From the NCBI GenBank assembly GCA_013180625.2, contig SNVD02002434.1, positions 124,001 to 188,000 of the forward strand: a DNA stretch of 64,000 bases, written 5' to 3'. The translations under genes and the position numbers were made by a program. Positions 1 through 12,752 of this stretch are shown piece after piece (position 1 is the first letter of the stretch; the number at the start of each line of letters is the position of its first letter). A model generated the notes under the pieces. It made no database searches. It had not been told where the DNA came from and saw nothing but the letters and a program-made list of their open reading frames with translations. The stretch comes from Boswellia sacra (Eukaryota > Streptophyta > Magnoliopsida > Sapindales > Burseraceae).

Positions 1-408
1 TAAAGGAAAACTAGAATTTCTATTTTCAATATAACCCAGTGAAAGAAAACAAATATCTATACCAATTGAAGGGAGAAAAAAGTTTACCTGCCAAGGCTTA
101 TTAGACTCATGTAATGCTTCTTTAAGAGCAGCTTCAGCTTTCTCCCATGTTGCCAGGTCACCCAGATACTTTTCTAGCCTCTGCCTTCAGACATTTGTAT
201 CGAAATGAGTATCATCAATTTTAACACAAAGTCACGATATAGGCAGGTAATTGTTATCGTATGAATATAACATTCCCCATCTAGAGACGCATATAAAGGT
301 ACAAGGAAATGATACTAATATCCTACATTATAGCACACAAACATAAAAAAACCTGTAAGGATGATCTCTCCATGTGAGCAAACACATGGATTATTTGTAC
401 AAGCATAC

Positions 409-783
409 TGTTAGACCCCCAGTCAAATTTGTGTATGCAAGAAAGGGTAAAAAAGGGAAAAAGTGAAGAAATTATTTGTTAGGATGTGTTTTTGACGTGG
501 CAGGACAGTTACAAGTTTGTTAGGATAATTTGTATATAGAGTTGGGGGAGGTGTGAGTAGAGTAATTTTTGGGGAAACCGTTTTGGGCGAAGGCCTTGGG
601 AGGTTGGGGAGTCCTCGAAACTCCTCAGCCATCTTATTTTCAATGTTGTTTCTGCTTGCCTATGTTGCTGTTAACACCTGAATGAGTGAATTGTTCATAA
701 ATAAAAGCTAACGGTCAGGATTTCAGTGCAATTGTCTGTGTTTTATTATGTACTGCTAGAGTTTATATACAGGGTACTTAACA
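409..783 (+). repeat. 5' LTR of the gypsy element
   Basis: It begins TGTTAGACC and ends GGTACTTAACA. Its partner is 5187-5561. The CATAC target duplication lies immediately upstream. An AATAAA-like signal (CATAAATAAAAGC) is near 696-709. Confidence 0.95.
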
Positions 784-785
784 GT

Positions 786-797
786 TGGTATCAAAGC
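786..797 (+). other. Primer binding site of the gypsy element
   Basis: TGGTATCAAAGC lies two bases after the 5' LTR. It matches the usual plant initiator-methionine tRNA primer complement TGGTATCAGAGC with one change. Confidence 0.9.
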
Positions 798-804
798 GAG
801 ATCC

Positions 805-1715
805 ATGGCAAACCTTATCGGAGATGGACGACCACCGGACCGGATTGCGGCTCTAGAAAGGCGGATGAACACGATGCAAGAAGATCTTGCGAATTTTGGA
901 GCTCAACTTGGTGACGTGCGTGTAATATTGCAACGGTTGGAAGCAATGAACACTCACAGACCTGATTTAGGACCAAATCGAGAGGAAGCAAGACATGAGA
1001 GAGGTCGCCACCGTCAGCCAAAGTCTCCGATTCATCGTTACGGGCGTCAAGAACATAGAGGAAAGAAATAGGAGCTTCCTCTTTTCTCGGGTGAAGACCC
1101 ATATGGTTGGTTGTTTCGAGCAAAGCGATTTCGCTATTAATAATATGATGGAAGAAGAGGAGAAGATTGGAGCTGCCTCGGTGTGTTTGGAAGGAAAAGC
1201 TCTGAGTTGGTTCCTGTATAGTTAGGCTCAAGAACCCTTTGTTGATTGGAGAGATTTTAGAGGGGCTTTGCTATACAGATTTAGTCGAGCTAGGGAAGGA
1301 GATCAATCTGAGAGGCTTCTAACATTGAAACAGAAGGTGACAGTGGCTGAGTATCGAGAATCATTTGAGTGTTTAGCGGCGACGATGCGTGGAATTCCTG
1401 AAACAATGTTAAAGACTGCATTTCTAAACGGGCTGAAGGAAGATATACGGGCTGAGGTTAGGCTTCTAAGGCCCATCAATTGACAAGAAGTTATGGATGT
1501 GGCCCAGCAGATTGAACATAAAAATGAAGTGGTAGATAAGTGTAGAAGACAAGTTGAGCCGTCTGGGCTGGGCAAAATATTTGGGCCCAGAAAATCTCCT
1601 TCTTCAGAGCATCAATTTCGGAGACTGACCGAGGAAGAGGCACAATAAAGACATGCTAAGGGACTCTGTTTCAGGTGTGATGAGAAATTTGGTCCTGGCC
1701 ATAGGTGTAAACAAT
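805..1715 (+). pseudogene. gag remnant of the gypsy element
   Basis: Gag forms the virus-like particle. The reading starts at ATG 805 (MANLIGDGRPPDRIAALERR), passes through frame changes near 1050-1070, and continues with the retrotransposon gag segment (EEEEKIGAASVCLEGKALSWF; DWRDFRGALLYRFS; NGLKEDIRAEVRLL). It ends in one zinc knuckle near 1671-1712 (CFRCDEKFGPGHRC). In-frame stops occur near 1222, 1481, 1646 and 1714. The knuckle followed by protease is the normal gypsy order. Confidence 0.85.
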
Positions 1716-1732
1716 GAGAACTTCAAGTTCTC

Positions 1733-4700
1733 TTGCTGTCCCATAAGGGTGTAACGGAGGAAGAGTCCTCCCAAGCCAAGGTTTCAGAGTCGTTGTCTGA
1801 AAAGATGGATATTTCCCTCAATTCATTAAGAGGATACTCTTCAGCTAAGACCATGAAGATGCAAGGGCGGATTGGGCAGCCGGATGTTATTGTGTTGGTG
1901 GACAGTGGGGCATCTCACAGTTTTATTTCAAAGCAATTGGTGACTGAACTCGGTCTACATACAAACCCAACTACACTACGCCATATTTAGGTTGGTAACG
2001 GTCAATTTTGTAAGCAACAGGGAGTGTGTAAAGGGGTTCAACTCTGGATTCAGGACTATCTAGTCCAAGATGACCTCTATCCTTTTGAATTGGGTTGTGT
2101 AGACGAAGTTTTGGGAGTAACGTGGCTACGAACTCTTGGCGAGGTTCGATCTGATTGGGAGAAATTCACGATGAAATTTAAGGACGACGATCGGTGGGTT
2201 TTGCTGGTCAGGTAATCCTTCACTCAGTTATGGTCCTATTAGTCTCTGTGCTTTAGATCATGTGTGTTGTCAAAAGGGGGCTGGATTTTTGTTGGAACTA
2301 CATTTTATGGTTAAGGGGAATAATGATTCGAAAGGATCATTGATTCCACCAATTCTTCAAGAGGTGATTTCTAAATTTGACTATGTTTTTGGTGTACCTA
2401 CTGGTTTACCACCTAAACGTACGCAAGACCATCGAATCATTCTTCATGATGGAGCGGTTCCTCCTAACATTAGGCCTTATCAATATGCCTAGATTCAAAA
2501 GGCAGAAATCGAATGTATGGTGGCTGAAATGTTAGAAAATGGAGTGATTCGCTTTAGTAATAATCCTTTTGCCAGTCTAGTTTTACTGGTGAAAAAGAAG
2601 GATGGTTCTTGGCATTTCTGTGTTGACTATTGTGCCTTGAACCAGTTAACCGTGCCAGACAGATTCCTATCCCCCTTATTGATGAGCTATTGGATGAATT
2701 GTGTGGAGCAAGAGTGTTCTCAAAGTTAGACTTAAGGGCAAGGTACCACCAAATTCGTGTACATGCAGCTGACATTGAGAAAACTGCTTTTCGAACTCAC
2801 GAGGGTCATTACGAGTTCTTGGTGATGCCTTTCGGCCTCACAAATGCGCCCGCTACATTTTAATCACTAATGAATTCCACCTTTCGACCACACTTACGGA
2901 AGTTCGTTTTAGTGTTCTTCGATGATATCCTTGTTTAAAGTTGGACTTGGGCTGACCACCAACGACATTTATCTATCGTTTTAGAAATCTTGTAACAAGA
3001 GAAGCTTTTTGACAACTTGAAGAAATGTGCTTTTGGCAAGGAGCAGTTGGACTATTTAGGTCACATTATTTCAGCTGATGGTGTAGTGGCAAATCATGGT
3101 GAAGTTTCAGCTATCTCCACATGGCTAGCTCCTAAAAATGTTCGAGACCTCGACGGGTTTCTAGGACTTATAGGCTATTATCAACGATTTGTTCGGGCCT
3201 AAAGGCAATTGGCTAGAACTCTTACTAATTTGTTAAAGAAAGGGGGATTCCAGTGGACTAAAGCAAAGAATGAGGCTTTTGAACAACTCAAATCTGCCAT
3301 GATTACGCTTCCTATTTTAGCTATGCCTGATTTTTCTAAGATTTTTGTGTTAGAGACTGATACTTTTGGTACTGGAATCGGAGCAGTGTTGATGTAAGAG
3401 GAGCGACCTCTTGCATATTTTAGCAAGGCTTTATCACCTTTGTTTCAAATAAAATCAGTATATGAAAGGGAGTTGATGGCAGTGGTCCTAGCAGTGCAAG
3501 AGTGGCGGCATTGCCTTCTTGGACGTCATTTCATTGTTTGCTCTGACCAACAGAGTTTGAGATACTTGTTGGATCAACGTTTGCTGCCATCAGACCAAAT
3601 CAAACGGGTAATCAAATTGTTGGGATTTGATTTTGAAGTACAAAACAAGCAGGGAACCGCTAATCGGGTGGCTGACACTCTTTCTTGTCAGGGAGAACTC
3701 CACAATTCGCAAATGGTAGCTCTCTCAATTGCTCAATTTTTGAACTTGGAAGATATTCGTCGAAGTCAGTTGGAGGATTCATTTTGCTCTAATCTAATTG
3801 CTCGCTTAAAAGAGCAACAGGAAGTTCCAGTGGGGTTTGCTCTTCACAATGATTTACTGTATTTTCGTGAACGTATAGTCCTTCCTGCTTCTTCTCCTTT
3901 AATTGAAACCTTATTGCAAGAATTTCATGACACCGTGATCGACGGCCATTCTGGATTTTACCACACATACAAGCGTCTAGCTGCCAATGTGTTTTGGTAG
4001 GGGATGAAACGCGTGATTCGTAATTACATAGCTCACTGCGAGGTTTGCCAGCGATCGAAATAGGAGGCTTTATCTCCTGGTGGATTATTGCAACCTTTAC
4101 CTATTCCGAATAGATTGTGGGAAAACATTTCCATAGACTTTATTGGGGAGTTACCAAAGTCGAAAGGAGTGGATAAAGTGTTGATAATAGTTGATCGTTT
4201 GTCGAAATATGCGCATTTTTGCCCTTTAACTCAACCCTTCACAGCGAAAGAAGTTGTTGCTCTTTGTGCGAGAGGTGGTTCGCTTACATGGTTTCCCTCG
4301 ATCCATAGTTAGCGACCATGATTCCATTTTTATGAGCATGTTTTGGAGAGAGTTATTTCGTCTCCAAGGCACTCGATTACATCCAAGCTCAGCATATCAT
4401 CCTGAATCAGATGGCCAAACTGAAGTCGTCAACCGCTGTCTAAAAATTTATCTTCACTGTTTCGCTTCTGACAAAACCAAACAGTGGTCTTCATTTTTGT
4501 CTTGGGTCGAATATTGGTTTAATACTACCTATAATGCTTCTACCAAGCATTGTCCTTTTCAGGTAGTTTATGGCCGTGATCCTCCCGTTTTACACCGTTT
4601 CCAAGATAGTTCATTTGTGTTGGCTGATATTGATCAACAATTGCTTTTGCGTAATCAAATGCTTGATTTCTTGAAGGAACATTTAGTTGTGGCTCAACAA

Positions 4701-5192
4701 CGTATGAAAAAATTTGCTGATATGCATCGCGGGGAAGTTTCTTTTGCACCTAGAGATTTAGTCTTGCTCCGTCTTCGTCCTTATTTTATGAAATCATTAG
4801 CTCGATGGGTTAATGAAAAGCTCAGTCCACGTTTTTATGGTCCTTGTGCAGTTTTAGAACGTATTAGCACAGTTGCCTACCGACTTAAGCTACCTACAAT
4901 TTCTCGGCTCCGTCCAATCTTCTATATTTCTCAATTGAAACCTTTCAAAGGTAGGGAGTTTAAAGCTCAGCCACTGCCACCCCATATTTCTGAAGATTTG
5001 GAGTTAATTGTAGAACTTGATGCTCTGTTAGACACTCATTTTGTTACTGTTGGCAATCAACAAGTGCAAGAAGTGCTTGTTCGCTGGTTTGGGCTACCAG
5101 AATATGAAGCTACCTGGGAACCTGTTGCTACCATCCGTGATCAATTTCCTTCTTTCAACCTTGGGGACAAGATACGCAGGGGGTATTGTTAG
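1733..5192 (+). pseudogene. pol remnant of the gypsy element: protease, RT, RNase H, integrase, chromodomain
   Basis: The segments follow in order. Aspartic protease has VLVDSGASHSFIS near 1895-1935. Reverse transcriptase has [15 protein letters not shown] near 2590, [29 protein letters not shown], and the catalytic FFDDILV near 2920. RNase H is near 3340-3680 ([28 protein letters not shown]). Integrase has HCEVCQRSK near 4035-4060, then FIGELPKSKGVDKVLIIVDR and HPESDGQTEVVNRCLK. The last ~60 residues (EVLVRWFGLPEYEATWEP) are a chromodomain. Stops or frame changes occur near 1988, 2213, 2490, 2727, 2862, 3200, 3395, 3998 and 4310, among others. The final open stretch, 4254-5192, is intact and its stop lies in the first bases of the 3' LTR. 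Confidence 0.92.
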
Positions 5193-5561
5193 ACCCCAGT
5201 GAAATTTGTGTATACAAGAAAGGGTAAAAAAGAGAAAAAGTGAAGAAATTATTTGTTAGGATATGTTTTTGACGTGGCAGGACAGTTACAAGTTTGTTAG
5301 GATAATTTGTACATAGAGTTGGGTGAGGCGTGAGGAGAGTAATTTTTGGGGAAACTGTTTTGGGCTAAGGCCTTGGGAGGTTGGGGAGTCCTCGAAACTC
5401 CTCAACCATCTTATTTTCAATGTTGTTTCTGCTTGCCTATGTTGCTGTTAACACCTGAATAAGTGAATTGTTCATAAATAAAAGCTAACGGTCAGGATTT
5501 CAGTGCAATTGTCTGTGTTTTTATTATATACTGCTGGAGTTTATATACAGGGTACTTAACA
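5187..5561 (+). repeat. 3' LTR of the gypsy element
   Basis: It begins TGTTAGACC and ends TACTTAACA, pairing with 409-783. A short purine-rich run (GCAGGGGG) precedes it as a probable polypurine tract. The CATAC target duplication follows at 5562-5566. Confidence 0.95.
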
Positions 5562-8500
5562 CATACATAAAGATGCAAGGATGATCTCTCATGTGAACAA
5601 AAAAGTGAACAGAACCGAAGCACATCTCCCATTTCAATGCCCCAACAGCCACACATTCAAAAAAGCATTCAAGTGCAAATTTGTAAAGATAAGTAGAAAA
5701 AAATTCTTTCAAATTTTCGGAAAAGAGAAGGCAGATTTTTCATCCATGCAAATGGTAAGATAAAAAAGCAGTTCCAGACAAAATAATAATTAAAGGTTCA
5801 TATGGCAAAAGTTTAAGTCTATGATACAAAACTTTAAGTGCAGATGAGGGGCAAATATCATACAGTTTATAGCTTCAGCTCATATGTGAACCCAAATACA
5901 TCATACACATAATTGATGAATTCTAGGACTCCCCTCGCTTCATCTTTTATCTGAAAAATAAACTTACATCAGAGACAATCAACAAAAGCAAAAACTTAAG
6001 TGGGATATCAATCAAATTCAATTCACCTGGGACTCCCAGCAGAAAATATGAGCATCATCCTGTAACAAAAAGCAGACTAACATTTATCAGAACAAGGTAC
6101 ATTTACCAACCAAGACAATAAATCATGGGATGATTAAGATTACAAATTATTTCACAAGAATTACTGGTGTGCTGTAAATAAGCCTGCATAGAGTATATCC
6201 CGCTCTTTGACAAAGATATAATTACATAGTTAAAACTGATGATAGCATTCCATATCTGAAAAGATACCTGCTGAAATCTCCCGACACGAGTTAATCCAGT
6301 CAGAGCACCACTTGCCTCATTACAATGCAGGACCCCAAAATCAGCCAGTCAGCGAGGTAGTTCTGCAGAGTCAAGCTAAAGAATCAAGAAAGAATAGTGC
6401 AACAGAGAAGTTTCAAGTTCATGACCTTCATAATTGGATGAACTAAAAATAAGAATAAAAACGTGATACATACATAGATGCATACGTACATACGTACATA
6501 CAACATTTGGCCATAATAGTACTTGAACCTTGGAGGTTAAGAATAATTATGAGGTCACCTCACCATGACGTCCATAAACAGGTCATGCATAGGCACACGG
6601 CTAAAAGCTAGATATACACACATAAAAAAAAAAAAAAAAAAAAAGAAAAGAAACTACACATAAAAAGAACAACTTATCATGTAAATAGCCTCATCATGCT
6701 ACTCGCTAACTTCGTATCATGCAATACAACATGGCATCACAATAAATACACACATGAACAAATAAAATCCACCAGGCTGCAAAATACAACAGATTCTAGA
6801 GATTTTTGTCAAGCGGCGAGACATAAAATGATCACTACTAGATCAATATTTTTCTGATTGATTAACCTAAACCTTCCAGATGCAGAGTGAATATGCTCAG
6901 AAGCAATTAAAATAAAAGAAGCATGCTATTTCAAGAGGAAAAATGCTGCCACTAAATTACTTACCTCTATATGAAGGAACCTTGTGGTCAAACATCAAAC
7001 AATGTCCGGGCAATTCATTGGTTTTGATCCAAAATCTCGTTTTTCAATCTGCACCTAGAACTCAATATGAGCAAATAAAATAAACAACACCAACATTAAT
7101 AATATATGAATAATATAGTATATGACGACAATAAGATTATTCTCTGCCAAGAGACTATAAGGGAGTCTCAAATCCAGAAACACAAGCATGACATCCCTCT
7201 ATATTATATCATTATGAAATTCACAAGCAAATTCAATTTACGAAAAGATCACTCTTGCAGAAAAGGATAGTGCTGTTTACCAAAAACTCCATATTATCAT
7301 GATATCAGGTCCCACAAAAATTAAAAGTATATATATTCTAAACTGTATGTGACGCAATCGGCCTAAGCCTCTAGCTCACTCTCTAGTAAGCTAAATCTGA
7401 CATAGAAGTTCTCAACCACCTCCATTTAATTAGTTGTGTTATTTTCCCACATCATGTCAAAACTTCATACTACGATCTCCATACTTTTTCATGTCAACCA
7501 TTTCTTAAAACATGTAAGAGTGAATTAACCTCAATCTTATTCTCTATGCTACAGGATAGATTAAAACTATGTACTAAAAATAAACATATAAAATAAAATA
7601 TGCAAAAGCTTACGTCAATTAGAAACATATTCTCCTTGTAATTTGCTGCATGAACAGATGTTTCCCAGAGTTTCATGTTATACATATTTGTTGATATAAC
7701 CCGCTCAAAGTCAAGTAATTTTGGTACTCAGATATAGTAGGCAAATGCCAAGGAAATATAATCAGGATTGATTTTTAACCTCTTGATAACCTCTCTCCCA
7801 ATATTATTTCTTTACGAAATCTACTAATTTGTTGTAAGCACGAATGCCACGTGGAAGGAAGAACCAACTTCCTGGACTGCAATTCACAAAAGATGCATCA
7901 TATTAGTATCAGGAAAATCTTGAAAAGCTCATGCACCACACAGTTTATCAACCTGTGATGTGCCCGAGAGGGTGATTAAAGAAAAGCTCTTGCCTTTTAC
8001 CTAATTCTCTATTGTCATATTGCTGTGCATCTTTTAGCATTTAAAGATGTTCCTGGAAAAAAATGAACATCGTTTAGAAGAACAAAATACCATTTGGAAA
8101 CCAATGAACAAAATGATAATACAAGAGGACCATTAGTCTCATCTTTTAACACGGACTAGCTGATCCGTTCATTCTTCTACCATAAACACGTCTATGTATG
8201 TCAATGGTGGTCTGGAAATCACATCTTAACTTATCTTAGAATTAATTTACTGTTCATCTTTTGCAAGTCCCTCTAAGACAAGTTTATATCAAATGAAGAG
8301 GATAAATGCTTATAAGATGAAGTCCTTGAAAATGTCCATAAAGTGTTTTCATTTGCTTATGTCCATCCCTTGTCAAAATATAGGCTTATAACATTAAACC
8401 TTCATAAATCTCTTACATACATATTAACACACAAACACACACACACACACATGCACCCTGAATGCTGTTATGATAGGTATCGAATATGAGACACTTCAGT

Positions 8501-11500
8501 TCTAATTATATATTAACGAATTTGTTATACCCAAAATTTCATCTGTTTTTATGAAGCCCTAGTGGACTGCATTTGCTTATTATTGCATTAGGATAAACAA
8601 TGAATCACTGAAGATAGAATGCTGCCACAGATGTACATTGAAACCAATAAAATCACAAAGTAACTAGTTAGAAGCATTCACTCAAATATTCTAATATCAA
8701 ATTATACCAAATGTAACAAACCAGTTCTATAAATTCTGTCCAGATTACAATTAGTAGAACCAGGGAATGTTTAGGTTGCCAGGACCAATTGACAAACCAC
8801 CCAGTTTCGAACCAAAATCCAAACACATTGAGCAGTTAACAAAAGGACAAAATGAATCTAATAATGCACATGGCTCGAGCAAACATAACAACAATGGCCC
8901 GTAATGAAAATTACCTGCAATAGTTTCTTATCAGGAAAAGATATCCCACAAACTCTCCATAAACTCTCATGATATTTGTTCCCCCTAGAATATGCTGATG
9001 AAGCTTGCAATTAAGAATTCATAAGCATAACAGAAATTTGTACAACCCAAGCTTTAACGTGCATATAAGGCATCACCTTCAAAGATGCAAATTCTTTCAC
9101 AAAAGATATATTTGTTGTATGGGGCCCACGACATAGATTGACCAAGGGACCGCATCTATATACTATAATAGTTTTGACAGCCGGCAAATCGTTGATGATT
9201 TCAACCTAATTAAGAAGGGATAAAGAATCAAAAAAAGAAATTAAATGAACGAAGAGATTTACATGGGAAAAATAATTACGAAACATTCAGTGCAGATGAT
9301 AAAAAAAACTTCGATAACACACCTTGAAATTATTATCAGAAAACATCTCAAGTGCCTGTTCTCTTGTTACTTGAATGCGCTCAAAAGGTTGCTTTTCCTG
9401 AAACATGGATCTATCAAATGAAATACAGACATGACACAGCATTGTTCTTGACTAATAGGAGCACACAAGAAAACCAACCATTGAATGTTAAACCTTTTCA
9501 GTTTAAGATAGAGGTTGCATTTTTACAGGAAAAAATATATTGGTCAATGATGATTAGGGCAAAAAAAACTGAGTGAGCTTTTCTACAATCCTAGTATGCC
9601 TTTGTTCTCATGTGCTGAGAGAAAGAGAGGCCCCAGCTTCAGCATGTAGAAATGGAGATCAGCCAGAGCCCCAATATGACTTTTGGGTTATCAAAAAGAA
9701 AATCTAGAGGAGTACACTACCCAATCTCAAATCTTTAAAACCGATGTTGGCTAGTGTACACAAGCTGATTTACACAAATTAGGCTTTGATTATCATAGTC
9801 ATTTACACAAAGGCCGATCAGATTAATTGTTCTCTAATGGAGAAATAAATTTTTCAAAATGCAATTCCAAATCTTCCACTCTGAGTTGACAGACCAAGCA
9901 GCTGAGTTATGCCACAATTCTTCCCAATTGTTTTCCACCACTAATACAAGAAAATTCAATGAAAACCCTGAAAACAGAGGATAATACTTTTCTTCTGGTC
10001 AGTCATAACTCCATGTTGATAATTCAAGCCATCTACTTTTATTTTATTTATTTTTTTCCATATGCACTGTTTATACACCATAATTATTTTTATAACAAAA
10101 ATGCAAAGAACACTGAATGAATACCCGACAAAAGTTGGAACAACATTTCTTTTACGCACAAGGATAAACCATAGTTATTTATTGTAATATTCAGAAACTA
10201 CTCAAGAAAGGAACAATACAGCAACAGCTTTCTGTGCCCCCGAATCAATAGAGTTGAAAAGATCTTGATTCAATCCCAACTCACAATAAAATGCATCATA
10301 GTAAAAACCCTGCAAAAGCATGTCACATCCTGTAAACATAGAACCTAAATTGCATGTTATATGTAGTAATAATACATTATTCATCACACTTAATGAACAC
10401 AAATCGGATTATTATTCAAAGTAATTTACAGTAGTCCAACTATGTTGCCATTAGTAGACATATATTAGTTACAACAAAAAAATGCCAATAATAACCCAAC
10501 AAGTAAAAATGAAAACTTCAGTGATATTATAACATTATAAGAATACTCAATATGACTATTGCTCCTTGATGCGGAAACCGACTCAAATTGCACAGAAAGT
10601 AAGCTCTGTACAAAAGAAAATAAATTGCACAGATACTGAAATATAATTGATTCGACATAATAAAAGGAGTAAAACCAAATTAATAATTATGCAAAAACAC
10701 TTGGATTCAACAATGTGAATGGCTAACATTAACAAATTTCAACTTCTTATGAGCAACACCAATAACATTTTCCCATCTAGTGAGTCTCACTAATGAGATT
10801 GATAAATATTAAACCTGAATCTAGAGCTACACAATCTTATCGGAAAATAAATATTCACTATCAGCTCATAAAAGAACAAGGAATAAACAATTCTCAATAT
10901 CCCGAAGTATTCATAACTTTATCAAAGAAGGTACCTCTCCCCTCTCGGTGCAGGGCCGATAAATAGCTTGCAACCACACTCCATCTCCACTGTCTGCAAC
11001 GTTAAAAATAAATAAATAAATAAAACTAGTCCATGCATTCAAAAATCAACCCAACCCAGACTTAATTTAGAGATTGGGACAACCTGTCCAAGAATGTGGG
11101 CGCTAGAGTGCCAGAAACTATCACGCACTCCACCACTCTCGACATTGAAGAATTTGAGTTCACAATCGCCTTCCAACGGTCTATTTGAGTCCCACAAATC
11201 TCCATGGAGCATGTAAACCAGAGCATTCGAAACCAAACTACTTGAAATCTCCTTAGCAACCACCATGGGAGAAGTTTCCCATCTCTTTCCCTCCTTGACA
11301 GACCCATCGGGCAAAACAATCCTTCCAAAAACAACAACCAAATACCTCGTTTCAAAAATAAGAAAATAAACCCAGAAAGGGAAAGATAGAATAAACAAAG
11401 AAGAAACAGTGACAGACTTAATGGTGTCGTGGGGCAGTGACTGAATGTGAGCTTGCTGCTGGGAGTGAGGGGACTGATTCGTTTGGGGAGGATTTTCTTC

Positions 11501-11689
11501 GGATACTCGTCATCTTTAGCGGCCCGATTTTCATCAAATAACACCTTCCAAAAACTATTGTCAATATATGACCCCTTTTGCAAAATTAACTATTGTTGAC
11601 CCCTTGTAACATAAGAAAAGACAAACTTATCCTTGACAAATTAAAAAAGATCAACAAAATCTAAATGTCATAAACCCTAAAATCAATCC

Positions 11690-12000
11690 CCACCCTAATT
11701 GGAAATAGCCAAAATTGCACGACCCCGTCATATGCTCCACCGCTGCCCTCACCGGACCGCTTCTGCCGCAGTCATAGCTCCGCTGTTCCCTGGTGTGATC
11801 GTGTCATCGTCAGCTTGCACCGTCGCTGCTCTCCCCTTGTGTCACGCTGTTGGTTGCTTGCCGGTCGCGCCTGCTGCATCGCTGCATCGTTCCGCTACCT
11901 TGCCTACCTCCTCCCGCCGCTGTGGTGACTTGCTCGTCGCCCCTGTGATCTCAGTCATCCGCTGTGACGCCGTTCCGCTGCTGTGGTCGCGCCTGTGAGA
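11690..12000 (+). other. GC-rich island inside the MULE, no recognised product
   Basis: About 300 bases are much richer in G+C than the surrounding AT-rich DNA. They can be read as an open frame from 11699 to 11998, rich in Ala, Arg, Pro and Cys, with no motif I know. It may be a captured fragment or an untranslated leader near the MULE end. I see no basis for calling a real protein. Confidence 0.35.
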
Positions 12001-12227
12001 GTAGAAAAACTCAACTTTCTCTTGGGATTTTGAAATCTCGTTTCTGAGGGTATAAATCTAGAGCCTTATTGTATTCTTTTTCCTTTTCCTCGTATGCCTA
12101 GCTTTTTTCATCGAGATTGGATTGTTTTTCATGGTATCTGCCTCTGCCCTTACGGTTAATTTCGAAATTTCAATGATCCAAAAGCTACTTTGGATGCTGT
12201 AGTTAGATTGCTCTTGTTATGCAATCT

Positions 12228-12292
12228 GCCTTTCTGCACGACCGGGTCGTGCAGTCAGACAGATTGCATTATGCAGTCAGACAGATTGTTTC
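12228..12292. repeat. Imperfect palindrome copy (CACGACC/GGTCGTG type)
   Basis: GCAATCTGCCTTTCTGCACG leads into GACCGGGTCGTGCAG and then a mirrored CAGATTGCAT. It is a long imperfect inverted repeat of the same unit that is arrayed at 17646-17985. Related copies lie at about 13998-14036 (damaged) and 14187-14257. Confidence 0.8.
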
Positions 12293-12752
12293 TTTTAACA
12301 GGTAACTGAATTACAATTCCTCTCTTGATTTGTTTGCTTTAACTGCTACAAATGCAAGTGTATGTGCACCGAAAGAATTATAATCTTCAAATGCGTTACA
12401 CTATGAGGCCAATCTATAATTTCCCTGCAATTTTGAGTTACATTTACCGTCTACTCTATCAGTTGCTCTTTTGGTTGTGCTAGAAATAATGTCAGTATAT
12501 CATTTTTCATTTTCTCTACTCTGTTTAATAAATAGACAAAAGGCCACCGAAAGGCCAATTCTATAATTTCCATGCAACAAAAAGCATAGAAAATTCTATT
12601 GTATGGTAGTACCTTACTTTATTATGAGATCTGTCTAAGTTATGGATGATGCTGAAACTGGTTTAGGTACAATATAATTGGAAATAATTGCTTACTTTTG
12701 TTGCATCTCAAGTGTGCTTATAAATCTGAATTCTTCTTATTTATACGTGCAG

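Larger units (their letters stand above)
409..5561 (+). mobile_element. Complete but decayed Ty3/gypsy LTR retrotransposon of chromodomain type
   Basis: The element is 5,153 bp, bounded by two 375-bp LTRs that both start TG and end CA. The 5-bp target duplication CATAC is present at 404-408 and 5562-5566. The primer site follows the 5' LTR directly. Domain order is gag, protease, reverse transcriptase, RNase H, integrase and a C-terminal chromodomain, which places it in the Ty3/gypsy chromoviruses; the small size suggests a Reina-like lineage (inference). Many in-frame stops interrupt gag and pol, so it cannot move by itself. By eye the LTRs differ at roughly 15-18 positions, so the insertion is not recent. 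It lies in an intron of the threonyl-tRNA synthetase pseudogene, in the opposite orientation to that gene. Confidence 0.95.
88..11535 (-). pseudogene. Threonyl-tRNA synthetase-like pseudogene, exons 1b to 15, running off the left edge
   Basis: The family charges tRNA-Thr with threonine. Decayed exons can be read in order on the minus strand: 11535-11419 (LPHDTIK), 11321-11084 (LPDGSVKEG, DSFWHSSAHILGQ), 10993-10935 (CGCKLFIGP), 10309-10220 (GFYYDAFY), 9397-9323 (EKQPFERI, ALEMFSDN), 9205-9077 (YRCGPLVNLCRGPH), 9003-8915, 8052-7953 (QELFFNH), 7876-7780 (PGSWFFLPRG, YWERGYQEV), ~7703-7614 (MYNMKLWET), 7048-6965 (KPMNCP), 6362-6268 ([13 protein letters not shown]), 6059-6027 (DDAHIFC), 5950-~5870 (GVLEFINYVYDVFGF) and 180-88 ([20 protein letters not shown]). 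Most exons keep GT/AG borders. Disabling changes include in-frame stops near 8043, in the 7876-7780 exon and in the 6362-6268 exon, a one-base deletion just after KPMNCP (motif-2 region), and a frameshift in exon 1. The gypsy element lies in the intron between the 5950 and 180 exons. The family is clear from many ordered motifs; the rest of the gene lies beyond the window. Confidence 0.9.

Noticed and set aside
815..1231. 138-aa open frame on the minus strand across the gypsy gag
   Set aside because: It is antisense to a clear gag reading with knuckle and PBS context; no motif of its own.
4540..4749. Minus-strand frame inside gypsy integrase
   Set aside because: Antisense shadow of the intact 4254-5192 pol frame.
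11062..11583. 173-aa minus-strand frame near the MULE left edge
   Set aside because: Mostly a wrong-frame reading across exon 1, intron 1 and exon 2 of the threonyl-tRNA synthetase pseudogene; only the KDDEY part is in the true frame.
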